Positions 18,492 through 29,165 of a stretch of DNA of 64,000 nt are shown here, piece after piece (within the stretch, counting starts at the first letter, position 1; each line of letters begins with the position of its first letter). The translations under genes were made by a program, and so were the position numbers. The notes beneath the pieces were generated by a model. It ran no database searches. It was given only the letters and a program-made list of their open reading frames with translations, and had not been told where the DNA came from. Location of the stretch: NCBI RefSeq assembly GCF_904846675.1, contig NZ_CAJHBT010000006.1:1-64000 (forward strand), given 5' to 3'. This DNA is from Psychrobacter urativorans (GTDB lineage Bacteria; Pseudomonadota; Gammaproteobacteria; Pseudomonadales; Moraxellaceae).

Positions 18492-19520
18492 TTAATCGAC
18501 ACTAACGACATCAATACGACCGGTAAAAAGCGCGGCAAGCTTACCGTTATCTTGACGCAATTGCAAACAGCCATGTGTATCAATTCCGAAAGCGTAACCT
18601 GTGGTAATATTTGGCTCGCCATTATGATTTTGAGTCACGCGTAGTCGTAACCCACTCAGCGCATCCATCGCATCAAATTGCTGCATAAAGTTATCAGTAG
18701 CCTTAGTTTGCGAGCCTATAATTTGAGGGTCTAGGGTTTGTGAATTTACAGTTTGCGGGCTTGATTTTTCTTTAGCCAATTGCTCAAAGCAGCTTATAGC
18801 CTTAATTAAGGCAAGGCTAATTTGTTGATACAATTGCTGTAAACTTGGCAAACTTACTTGCTCATCCTCATTCATTTTTTCTTCAAGTATTTTATTAATA
18901 CCCTGTAAGCTTAGCGCCTGGTAGCTCATACCTTCACAGGTTTGGGTGGTCAGTGTTGGCGTTGTCTTTACATTCAGACCCACGCCCATGACGACTCCGA
19001 CCAATTTACCTGAATGCCATACTGGCTCAATTAAAATCCCGGCGAGCTTACTAAAATAGATAATATTCTCATCAAGTTTCTGAGGCTTTTTAAAGTTTTC
19101 AGCCAGTTGTTTAGCGCTTGCCTGTTGTCCTTGATAAAAGCCCAAATCATTTGCCCATTTCACTCCGATAGGCGTCAGTCCTTGCACTCGCAACTGCTCA
19201 TTGAGCGTTTGAATAACAGGCATTTTAGCCAACTCTACACCAATGACTAATGACAATAGACCACTAACAGGCATTTGAACCGGATGATATAACGACAGAT
19301 AGACGTTACCAGTCGGTGATTGCCATGAGCGGCCCCGTTGCCCGCGGCCTGCAGTCTGAGTCTCAGCGGTCAATAAATGCGTCTTATCTGCACTAAGCGA
19401 GCCATCTTTTATGGCGTCAATCAGCTCGCTATTGGTCGAGGCGCTGCTAACAACATGACGGTGCGTCAGCTTGGATAAATGGCTAGATAAAGAGGGGGGT
19501 AATCGGGCAGATAGCGGCAT
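18492..19520 (-). CDS. birA: Biotin-[acetyl-CoA-carboxylase] ligase
   Basis: Attaches biotin to biotin-dependent carboxylases, in this neighbourhood the MCC alpha subunit. Catalytic motifs visible: A-G-R-G-Q-R-G-R-S-W near residue 59 (biotinyl-AMP loop), V-K-W-A-N-D near 123, K-L-A-G-I-L-I-E-P near 158 and V-G-V-G-L-N-V. The protein has no N-terminal helix-turn-helix, so unlike E. coli BirA it should not act as a repressor. It is long for this class (342 residues). The excess lies in a polar linker near residues 245-285 containing repeated S-Q-T / P-Q-x units. It is followed by coaX at 135 bp on the same strand. Confidence 0.92.
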   Translation of the reverse strand: MPLSARLPPSLSSHLSKLTHRHVVSSASTNSELIDAIKDGSLSADKTHLLTAETQTAGRGQRGRSWQSPTGNVYLSLYHPVQMPVSGLLSLVIGVELAKMPVIQTLNEQLRVQGLTPIGVKWANDLGFYQGQQASAKQLAENFKKPQKLDENIIYFSKLAGILIEPVWHSGKLVGVVMGVGLNVKTTPTLTTQTCEGMSYQALSLQGINKILEEKMNEDEQVSLPSLQQLYQQISLALIKAISCFEQLAKEKSSPQTVNSQTLDPQIIGSQTKATDNFMQQFDAMDALSGLRLRVTQNHNGEPNITTGYAFGIDTHGCLQLRQDNGKLAALFTGRIDVVSVD

Positions 19521-19705
19521 AAGTTTAGTCGATGTGGTTAATGTAGCGTGGGTAATCTTTGATATACTGAAGCGATTGTTAAGAATAAAAAACAGAAGGT
19601 CGGCCTCAAATATTAGACAGTAAGGCCAGCAGCTATTATTATATAAAAATAAGCTTAATAACAGTTAAGTACGATAAAAATTAATCATATCACAAGGTAA
19701 ACTGG

Positions 19706-20512
19706 ATGATGTTATATGTATGGTTCGTAATTGCAGGCGCATTTGCTGGGGTTTGTGCCGGCTTGTTTGGTGTGGGCGGCGGGATGATTATCGTGCCCGC
19801 TTTGGTGTGGATTTTCACCGCTTATCATTTCCCTCCTGAGGTGGTCACCCATTTGGCTATTGGTACTTCCCTTGCGACCATTATTGTGACATCAATCAGC
19901 TCAATGACGGCGCACAATAAACGTGGCGGCGTCCGTTGGGATGTCTGGCGCAAGATGGGCTTAGGTTTGGTCATCGGTAGTCTGATAGGGGCAGGTGTTG
20001 CCGAGTCAATTGATGGTAAGGCATTACAAGCCATTATTGGCGTCGGAGCCTTATTAGTGGCCATAAAAATGCTGTTCTTTTCCAATAAAGAGCAGTTGGG
20101 TAAGCCCTTGCCGGCCACTGGTGTCCAATTTGGTGCAGGTACTGGTATTGGTTTGGCATCGTCTATTTTTGGTATTGGCGGCGGTAGTTTGACGGTGCCA
20201 TTTTTGAACTGGGCAGGGCTAACGATGAAGCAGTCAGTGGGTACGGCTGCCGCTTGTGGTTTGCCGATTGCAGCCGCAGGGGCGCTGGGCTTTGCCTGGT
20301 TTGGTCAAGACGTGGCTAATCTACCGGAGGGCACAATAGGCTTTGTGCATATTTCTGGATTTTTAACGATCTCGGTTGTTAGCTTTATCATGGCAAAAGT
20401 CGGCACAAAGCTGGCGTACAAATTGCCAGCGTTAATGCTCAAACGCGCCTTTGGGGTGTTGTTGTTATTTGCTGGCGGGCAGTTATTGCTGAGTGGTATT
20501 GGGGTGTTGTAA
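19706..20512 (+). CDS. TauE/SafE-family sulfite/organosulfonate exporter
   Basis: Inner-membrane permease of 268 residues with about eight hydrophobic helices. The two internal repeats of the family are clear: G-V-G-G-G-M-I-I-V-P-A near residue 23 and G-I-G-G-G-S-L-T-V-P-F near 157. Members export sulfite, sulfoacetate or related anions, but the substrate cannot be read from the sequence. It is divergent from birA. The first codons are ATG ATG, so the start could be 19706 or 19709. Confidence 0.88.
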   Translation: MMLYVWFVIAGAFAGVCAGLFGVGGGMIIVPALVWIFTAYHFPPEVVTHLAIGTSLATIIVTSISSMTAHNKRGGVRWDVWRKMGLGLVIGSLIGAGVAESIDGKALQAIIGVGALLVAIKMLFFSNKEQLGKPLPATGVQFGAGTGIGLASSIFGIGGGSLTVPFLNWAGLTMKQSVGTAAACGLPIAAAGALGFAWFGQDVANLPEGTIGFVHISGFLTISVVSFIMAKVGTKLAYKLPALMLKRAFGVLLLFAGGQLLLSGIGVL

Positions 20513-20551
20513 TCTAAAATATACTATCTGAGTATTAATAAAGGGTTAGAA

Positions 20552-21487
20552 ATGGCTATTAGTGATTTGTTTTTCAAAAGACAAAAGAAGCTTCGAGGTG
20601 AGTACTCTGATGTTTATCAATACGAAGAGTTACCAGAAAAACTGAAAGTTCAAATTGTGCATATTTGGGGTGAAACAATAGAAGGAGATACTGACTATTA
20701 TAGATATGAGCATAGAATACATAAAGATAATCGTGAACTTTTAGAATATGTGCATAAAGCTCTAATCAAAGAATTAGGGGTTTTTGAGCTACCTATACCT
20801 AAGAATGCACTTGGTTCCAACTACTTTACGAAAATTGCAAATTTCTTTCTATCTTCAATAGAAACAGATATTGCCTTGAGCGTTGTTGAATTGATGATGC
20901 AAGTAATTGAAATGTTCCATAGTGAATATACCGAAAAATTTAATTTAAAAGAAGCGATAGATGAATTGAACCAACGTTTTCGTGAACATGGTGTCGGATA
21001 TCAATACGAAGATAAACAAGTTATTAGAGTAGACTGCGAGCTTATTCATACTGAAGCTGTCAAACCTGCTTTACAATTATTGAGTAATCCTGTATATAAA
21101 GGCGCACAAGAAGAGTTTTTAAAAGCGCATGAGCATTACCGCCATGAACGTTATAGTGAAGCACTAATAGACTGTCTAAAAGCTTATGAAAGTACTTTAA
21201 AGATTATTCTAAGTAAAAACAACTGGGAGTATAGCTCTAATGCTACTGCTGATGAGCTTACAGGACGAATTATGCAATCAGGATTGGTTCCTGAGTTTTG
21301 GCAACAGCATTTTAAATCCCTAAAAAATACCTTAACCTCAGGCGTGCCTACCGCACGTAATAAATTAGCAGGCCACGGTGCAGCCAATGAAATTAGAGAT
21401 ATACCTGAGTACTTAGTTAGCTATGTTCTTCATATGACAGCGTCCACTATTGTATTCTTGGTTAAAGCAGATGAAGCTTTAGATTAA
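20552..21487 (+). CDS. AbiJ-NTD4 / HEPN-type protein (abortive-infection-like)
   Basis: The N-terminus (MAISDLFFKRQKKLRGE, then a YQYEELPEKLKVQIVHIW stretch) is the signature of the AbiJ_NTD4 domain found in abortive-infection-type proteins of the STM4504/CBY_0614 family. The C-terminal third (about 195-311) is a helical HEPN-like domain with R-N-K-L-A-G-H at residues 269-275, an Rx5H motif of the kind that forms the RNase site in HEPN toxins. The gene has a good AAAGGG ribosome binding site. It is visibly more AT-rich than its neighbours and sits alone between an exporter gene and smc, with no partner antitoxin. An anti-phage RNase role is inference from the domains. Confidence 0.8.
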   Translation: MAISDLFFKRQKKLRGEYSDVYQYEELPEKLKVQIVHIWGETIEGDTDYYRYEHRIHKDNRELLEYVHKALIKELGVFELPIPKNALGSNYFTKIANFFLSSIETDIALSVVELMMQVIEMFHSEYTEKFNLKEAIDELNQRFREHGVGYQYEDKQVIRVDCELIHTEAVKPALQLLSNPVYKGAQEEFLKAHEHYRHERYSEALIDCLKAYESTLKIILSKNNWEYSSNATADELTGRIMQSGLVPEFWQQHFKSLKNTLTSGVPTARNKLAGHGAANEIRDIPEYLVSYVLHMTASTIVFLVKADEALD

Positions 21488-21585
21488 ATATTTCTACCCA
21501 CAATACTGGCTTTTATAAACCCCAAAAAAACCACACAATTTCAGGTAAAATAGGCGCCTGTTTTTGCTGATATCACTGGTTATCC

Positions 21586-24500
21586 ATGCGCTTAAAATCT
21601 CTAAAATTGGCAGGCTTTAAGTCCTTTGCTAACTCAACCACTTTTACCTTTCCTCGTGGCGTTACCGCCATTGTCGGGCCTAATGGCTGCGGCAAATCAA
21701 ATGTGATTGATGCCATTCGTTGGGTATTGGGTGAAACTTCTGCCAAGCAGCTACGTGGCGGGGCGATGAGTGATGTCATTTTTGCCGGAACGCAAGACAA
21801 GGCCGCCAAAAGTGTCGCCAGTGTCGAGCTGACTTTTGAGCATACCCAAGATGAGCAAAACGGCATTCGCCACGAGCTGAATTTATATCAAGAGCTGTCT
21901 GTCCGCCGGCAGGTAAATAAGGAAGGTCGCTCAGATTACTTTATCAATGGCACGCGTTGCCGTCGCCGCGATGTGGTCGATGTGTTTTTGGGCACCGGAT
22001 TGGGTGCGCGCAGTTATGCGGTCATCGAGCAAGGTATGATTGGGCGTATTGTGGAGTCCAATCCCGTGCAGCTGCGCGAATTTATTGAAGAGGCGGCAGG
22101 GGTCTCACGCTATCAAGCCCGTCGCGAAGAAACCCAAAAGAAGCTTGAGAAAACCCAAGATAATTTGGCGCGCCTGCACGATATGCAAAGCGAGATGGAA
22201 CGCCAACAAAAGACCCTTTCGAAACAAGCGGCTAGTGCGCAGCGTTATAAAGAAATTACGGCAAGTTTGGCTGATATTAAACAGCAACTGGCTATTCAAC
22301 AATTATATCAAGCTAAGCATACCCAGCAGCAGCATAAAGTTGAACATGGGCGCAGCGCTATCGCAGTCACTGAACTGCAAGTTAATTATGAAGCCCTTAA
22401 AGTTAAGCAAGATAAGCTTACTGCTCATATTAATCAACAGCAGTGGCTCAAAGACGACACCCAAAGCGCACATTATCAGCAGCAGCTCAGCTACCAGCAG
22501 ACAGAGCACCAACTGGGCGATGGGCAAGCGCAATTTAGCCAAATTGAGCAGCAGCTCGCCAGTTTGTTACAACAGCGTGAGCAGGCTATCGTAGAGATAG
22601 ATAAGCTAAAGGCGCAAGAGATTGAGCAGCAATATGAATTAAGCACCTTGCGCCCACAGCTAGCTGAGCTTACAGCGCAGCGCGAAGCTCATAAACAAGA
22701 CGAGCAGCCGTTACAGCGCGCATGGCATGAGGCGCAAAACCAGCTGTCGCGACTGCAAGAGAACGCCCGTACGCTGGAGCAGCAGCAAGCGCTTAATAAC
22801 CAATCACAAAATCGTTGGCAGCTCAGTCAAGATAAATGGACCCGTCGTCAGCAGAATTGGCAAGTATTGTGGGAGCAGTTGCAGCAGTCCAATAGCGCCA
22901 ATATTAACCTCAATCTCAGTGGCACTGATACGGAAACTAATACAACTTCTGTTACGCAAATAGCTGAGCTTAATAATGAGCTACAGCAGATTGCACGGCG
23001 ACAGGATAGTGTATCTGAGCGGCTATCTGAGCTGCAACCGCAAGAGCGTACTTTACAGCAGCACTTAGCTACCCAGCAACGTGAGTTAGCAGAGCATGAA
23101 AAACGACATGCGTTGCTGGCAGGTGAATACGATACCTTACATCAGATATTGCATCCTAAACCAACTAAAAAATCGCCACAGCAAATTACTGATGCAGCCA
23201 ATCAAACAGAAAATAGTGTTAAAAAACTTCCTATCGCTACCTTACGTGAGCAAATTGAGCTAAGTAGGCAAGGTCAACAGTATGCGCAACAACTGGATAG
23301 CTTATTGCCATTATGGCTTGATAGTCATGTGTTGATACCAAGTGCGCCTGTTGCTGATGATAATAGTGATATAAATAGTAGTAAGAAAAATACAGATAAT
23401 TTATGGCAATCACTGAAGTCTTATTTGCCAGATTTGCTAGCTTATCAAAACCAATCAAGTCGTTCAAAAAATGAATTAAGCCATAGTTTATGGTTGCCAG
23501 CCCCTAAAAATTTAACTCAGAAAAATACGTTTATTAGCGACTTACCAGAAGAGTTTGCTAATAAGATTTTACCGTTAGCGCAGCTGATTGCAAAACCTGA
23601 ATTGGCCTTATGGCAGCAGTGTTATTTATATCTTGCTCAAGCTGATATTAACTCTGAACAAGTTATCGAAGAGTTGACTGCTATTTTAAAAGTGCTAGCG
23701 CCAGCAGCATTATTATTGACTATTGACGGCTGGTTAATCAGTAGCAGTGGCACGATAAACCTAAGCAAACTTGCTGGCGCAAAGGATAGCCAGACTGATA
23801 GTCAGTTTCTAACCCAACGTCTGACTCAGCGCACGCGTTTACAAACGTTAGAGAGCTTGCTCGAAACCAACGAGGCGCAAATACAAACGCAGCAGGAGAC
23901 AATCAAACAACACCAGCGCGATTATGATGCATTAATGATAAGCTTAGAGGAAACTCGTGCTCAATCTCAGCAATTAACCCATGATAAATATCGCTATCAG
24001 CAACAATTAACCACCCAGCAAGCCGCATATGAACGTCTGCAAGCCGATGAGCAACGCTTAAATTCTGATAAAGTGGTGCTTGAACAAGAACAGCAGGAAC
24101 TTGCGCAAGAACAAAAATCGTTAGAGAATGCACAGCAGCAAATTCAAGCTGACATGGACACGCTAACCCCTAAATTAGTGCAAGCACAGGATAATCAGCA
24201 GCAGCTACAAGCCGCACGTAATGAGCTGAGCCGTGCCCGTCAAGCGGATGATGAAGCGTGGCAAACCTTGCAGCTTAATATTCAGCAAAGCGAGATACGT
24301 TTAGAGCATAGCGTGAGTAGTCTCGCGCGCGCAACTGAGCAGCAAGATAAATCCGTGCATAGCGAACAACAGCTGCGGATAAGTTATGAGCATCACCAAC
24401 AGCAATTGCCAAGTTTAATAGCGGCATTGCGAAAGGCACAAACGGGCCGTGATGAACAGCAGACGCTATTAACGGAACGCGAAACCGTCTTAACTGTACT

Positions 24501-25467
24501 GAAGCAAGAATACAGCCAGCAGCAGACAGAACTTGATGAATTGCAAACTCAATTGCAAACCCAGCAAAGTAAACTGGCTAGCCAAGCGACTGAGCTGGCG
24601 CTGAGCGCACAGCGTCTGCAAGATGCTAGTGATTACGCACAGGATGCTTTAGCTGACTATCATAAAATGAATAGCAATAATAAAGAGAGCGGACAAGCGC
24701 CGCAGCAACCTATCAGTATCTCAAGCTTATTAACAGACTTTGTTACCCATGAGCGCCGAGTACGTCCAGATAAAATAGTTGAACTGCAAGCCGCGCAAAC
24801 CAAACTTGAGCAACAGCTCAATAAAATCGGTGCGGTTAATTTAGCTGCTGTCGCCGAGCTGGATGCGGTAAACGAACGTCTGGAGCCACTTGCGCAGCAG
24901 ACTGAAGATATTGCCAATAGCATGGATACCTTACAAGCGGCAATTGCGTCTATTGATGAGACCACTAAGACGCTATTTATGCAGACGCTGGATGCGGTTA
25001 ATATTGAGATGGCAGATTTATTTGGCAAAGTTTTCGGTGGTGGTCATGCGAGCTTGACCTTAAGTTTGGATGACATGCCTGTTAGTACGCCAAAATCAGA
25101 ACAATGGCGTGCAGGATTAACCTTGATGGCGCAACCTAAAGGCAAGCGTAATAGTCGTCTTGCGGTACTTTCAGGCGGCGAGAAAACCTTAACCGCGCTG
25201 AGCTTGATTTTCGCTATTTTTAAACAGCATCCTGCGCCATTTTGTGTGCTTGATGAGGTTGATGCGCCACTTGATGATGCCAACGTTGCGCGCTTTACCA
25301 GCCTTATTCAGGAGCTGGCAGACGACTTGCAGTTTATCTTTATCAGTCATAATAAACTCGCCATGCAGATAGCTGATGAGCTCAAAGGCATCACCATGCC
25401 AAGTGCAGGCATCTCAGCCTTGGTTAGTGTCTCCTTAGAGGAAGCGGTGCGCTATATCGATAGCTAG
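21586..25467 (+). CDS. smc: Chromosome segregation ATPase SMC
   Basis: Condensin ATPase that loads on the chromosome with ScpA and ScpB and organises sister DNA. Walker A G-P-N-G-C-G-K-S-N is at residues 31-39. Two long coiled-coil arms, very rich in Q and E, surround a hinge at about 520-740. The C-terminal head carries signature L-S-G-G-E-K-T-L-T-A-L-S-L and Walker B F-C-V-L-D-E-V-D-A-P-L-D-D. At 1293 residues it is longer than typical SMC (about 1170-1190). The excess is partly in a divergent hinge with polar insertions. The ribosome binding site is weak. It heads the smc-zipA-ligA group typical of Pseudomonadales. Confidence 0.95.
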   Translation: MRLKSLKLAGFKSFANSTTFTFPRGVTAIVGPNGCGKSNVIDAIRWVLGETSAKQLRGGAMSDVIFAGTQDKAAKSVASVELTFEHTQDEQNGIRHELNLYQELSVRRQVNKEGRSDYFINGTRCRRRDVVDVFLGTGLGARSYAVIEQGMIGRIVESNPVQLREFIEEAAGVSRYQARREETQKKLEKTQDNLARLHDMQSEMERQQKTLSKQAASAQRYKEITASLADIKQQLAIQQLYQAKHTQQQHKVEHGRSAIAVTELQVNYEALKVKQDKLTAHINQQQWLKDDTQSAHYQQQLSYQQTEHQLGDGQAQFSQIEQQLASLLQQREQAIVEIDKLKAQEIEQQYELSTLRPQLAELTAQREAHKQDEQPLQRAWHEAQNQLSRLQENARTLEQQQALNNQSQNRWQLSQDKWTRRQQNWQVLWEQLQQSNSANINLNLSGTDTETNTTSVTQIAELNNELQQIARRQDSVSERLSELQPQERTLQQHLATQQRELAEHEKRHALLAGEYDTLHQILHPKPTKKSPQQITDAANQTENSVKKLPIATLREQIELSRQGQQYAQQLDSLLPLWLDSHVLIPSAPVADDNSDINSSKKNTDNLWQSLKSYLPDLLAYQNQSSRSKNELSHSLWLPAPKNLTQKNTFISDLPEEFANKILPLAQLIAKPELALWQQCYLYLAQADINSEQVIEELTAILKVLAPAALLLTIDGWLISSSGTINLSKLAGAKDSQTDSQFLTQRLTQRTRLQTLESLLETNEAQIQTQQETIKQHQRDYDALMISLEETRAQSQQLTHDKYRYQQQLTTQQAAYERLQADEQRLNSDKVVLEQEQQELAQEQKSLENAQQQIQADMDTLTPKLVQAQDNQQQLQAARNELSRARQADDEAWQTLQLNIQQSEIRLEHSVSSLARATEQQDKSVHSEQQLRISYEHHQQQLPSLIAALRKAQTGRDEQQTLLTERETVLTVLKQEYSQQQTELDELQTQLQTQQSKLASQATELALSAQRLQDASDYAQDALADYHKMNSNNKESGQAPQQPISISSLLTDFVTHERRVRPDKIVELQAAQTKLEQQLNKIGAVNLAAVAELDAVNERLEPLAQQTEDIANSMDTLQAAIASIDETTKTLFMQTLDAVNIEMADLFGKVFGGGHASLTLSLDDMPVSTPKSEQWRAGLTLMAQPKGKRNSRLAVLSGGEKTLTALSLIFAIFKQHPAPFCVLDEVDAPLDDANVARFTSLIQELADDLQFIFISHNKLAMQIADELKGITMPSAGISALVSVSLEEAVRYIDS

Positions 25468-25658
25468 CTTTAATAGCAGGATTGATAACCAGTAAAACCC
25501 ACTAAAAAAGCCAACTAAAAAAGATCACTCATATTGACTGTCATTAGCGCTGACGAAACAGTTACAATATGATGACGGCATGGTTCAGCCATGCTAGACT
25601 ATTGCCATTTATTCCCTTTTGCGTCTCCCTTATTGTCATATATTAGGATGTATTTCTC

Positions 25659-26705
25659 ATGACCGCTATTCAGTTTATATTGCTTGTCATTGCTGCGTTT
25701 ATTGTGTTTGCAGGGCTGTTTGTGGTTATTCGTGGCTCAAAGCGTCGCCGAAACGCTGACGCTGTAGCGGTCAATTATGATAAGAATGGTATCCCAATTA
25801 TTCCACGTCATGAGCGCAATATTGTCGATCAGCCCGACTTTGATGATACTGTCGCTGGCGAGACGACTATTGGCCCTAATCGTGATTATCTAAATGCGGT
25901 AATCGAAGATGAGCCCTTGACTCATACGCATACCAATATCGATGCGCAGCTGACCCAAAGTGGCGGTATGATCAGTGATGGGGTTAACGAAGTAGATGCT
26001 GCCGACTTTGCACGCTGGCAGGCTGAACAACAGCGTGAAGATAATGCCGAATTTGGGCAACTGACAAAAGAGCTGCGCGGCGATGCCCATAATGAATATG
26101 TACCCACTAATAACGAGCAAGCGCCTGACGCCTTCTCTAACCTGATGTCTGCTACTGACAATCTAATGCCCGTCATTGATACGGCAGAAGAGCCCAGCTT
26201 TAACGATAACAGTCCGATACTAGATCAACATCTGCTAGAGCCGGCTGACCAAGAACAAAATGGTCCACTCATTAATGCCAAAGACAATATTAATATTACT
26301 ATTTTGCCGTATCAGGACCCCGACCGTCCGCCAAGGGTCATCCGTGGGCGCGACCTATTGACTTTAATTGATAAGTACGGCTTGCGCTTTGGCGCGATGA
26401 ATATGTTTCACCGCTATGAGCAAAAAGACGGCACCGGCATCCTCTGGTTTAGTATGATGGGCATCACAGAAAATGGCATTGCGCCCTTTGATCCGCATAA
26501 TGTGGCGACTAATACTTACAGCGGCTTGGTGGTATTCCTATCGCTGCCACACCCGCGCGCGCTAACGAGCTTCGATGGCATGATGAGCATCGCCTATATG
26601 ATGGCCAATGACTTAGATGCCATAATGCTTGATGAAAATAACGATCCGATTACCTCTGAATATAGACAGCAACTGCGCAATCAAGTCCGTGATTATCAAG
26701 ATTAA
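25659..26705 (+). CDS. zipA: Cell division protein ZipA
   Basis: Tethers the FtsZ ring to the inner membrane. The 348-residue protein has one N-terminal transmembrane helix (residues 4-25) followed by basic R-G-S-K-R-R-R, a long acidic, unstructured linker (about 40-220) and the C-terminal FtsZ-binding domain (about 225-348, with D-L-L-T-L-I-D-K-Y-G-L-R-F-G). The linker replaces the P/Q-rich one of enteric ZipA. It lies 191 bp after smc and 204 bp before ligA, and a TTAGGATG stretch precedes the ATG as ribosome binding site. Confidence 0.92.
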   Translation: MTAIQFILLVIAAFIVFAGLFVVIRGSKRRRNADAVAVNYDKNGIPIIPRHERNIVDQPDFDDTVAGETTIGPNRDYLNAVIEDEPLTHTHTNIDAQLTQSGGMISDGVNEVDAADFARWQAEQQREDNAEFGQLTKELRGDAHNEYVPTNNEQAPDAFSNLMSATDNLMPVIDTAEEPSFNDNSPILDQHLLEPADQEQNGPLINAKDNINITILPYQDPDRPPRVIRGRDLLTLIDKYGLRFGAMNMFHRYEQKDGTGILWFSMMGITENGIAPFDPHNVATNTYSGLVVFLSLPHPRALTSFDGMMSIAYMMANDLDAIMLDENNDPITSEYRQQLRNQVRDYQD

Positions 26706-26759
26706 AACAGCAAGGTGAGAAAGATAAAAGATTGTAACCTTTTAAAAGTTACATTATTT

Positions 26760-26840
26760 GTTAATCTAAGAAGTATTAAGGTGGCTGAAAGGCGCAAATA
26801 ACGACATGTGTCTTAGATTAACTATTACGTTATTTGCGCC
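26760..26840. repeat. Two interlocked perfect inverted repeats upstream of ligA
   Basis: Arm A (26760-26771, GTTAATCTAAGA) is perfectly complementary to A' (26811-26822). Arm B (26791-26803, GGCGCAAATAACG) is perfectly complementary to B' (26828-26840). The order A-B-A'-B' is interleaved, so in RNA the two stems would form a pseudoknot or exclude each other. A smaller near-palindrome lies just before it (26733-26753). A TATGAT -10-like box at 26873-26878 lies 32 bp after B', so the repeats could also be protein-binding sites upstream of a ligA promoter. Confidence 0.75.
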
Positions 26841-26891
26841 AGCTATGCGTGCAAAATTACTATCAAACTTGTTATGATATCGGCATATTAA

Positions 26892-29066
<2,175 letters not shown>

Positions 29067-29073
29067 GTTTGAA

Positions 29074-29106
29074 TGGTAGGGTGGGTTAGCGGATGCGTAA
29101 CCCACC
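29074..29106 (+). repeat. REP-like palindrome, possible ligA terminator
   Basis: GGTGGGTTA (29080-29088) and TAACCCACC (29098-29106) form a perfect 9-bp stem, preceded by GGTAG. This GGTGGGTTA...TAACCCACC form is familiar as a dispersed palindromic repeat in many bacteria. It lies 14 bp after the ligA stop and is followed by TTATTATG, so it may end transcription. Confidence 0.65.
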
Positions 29107-29165
29107 TTATTATGTTTGTAGTTCTATTAAATGGCGTTGTAGTCAATTTCATCGTCTTCTTGTAT

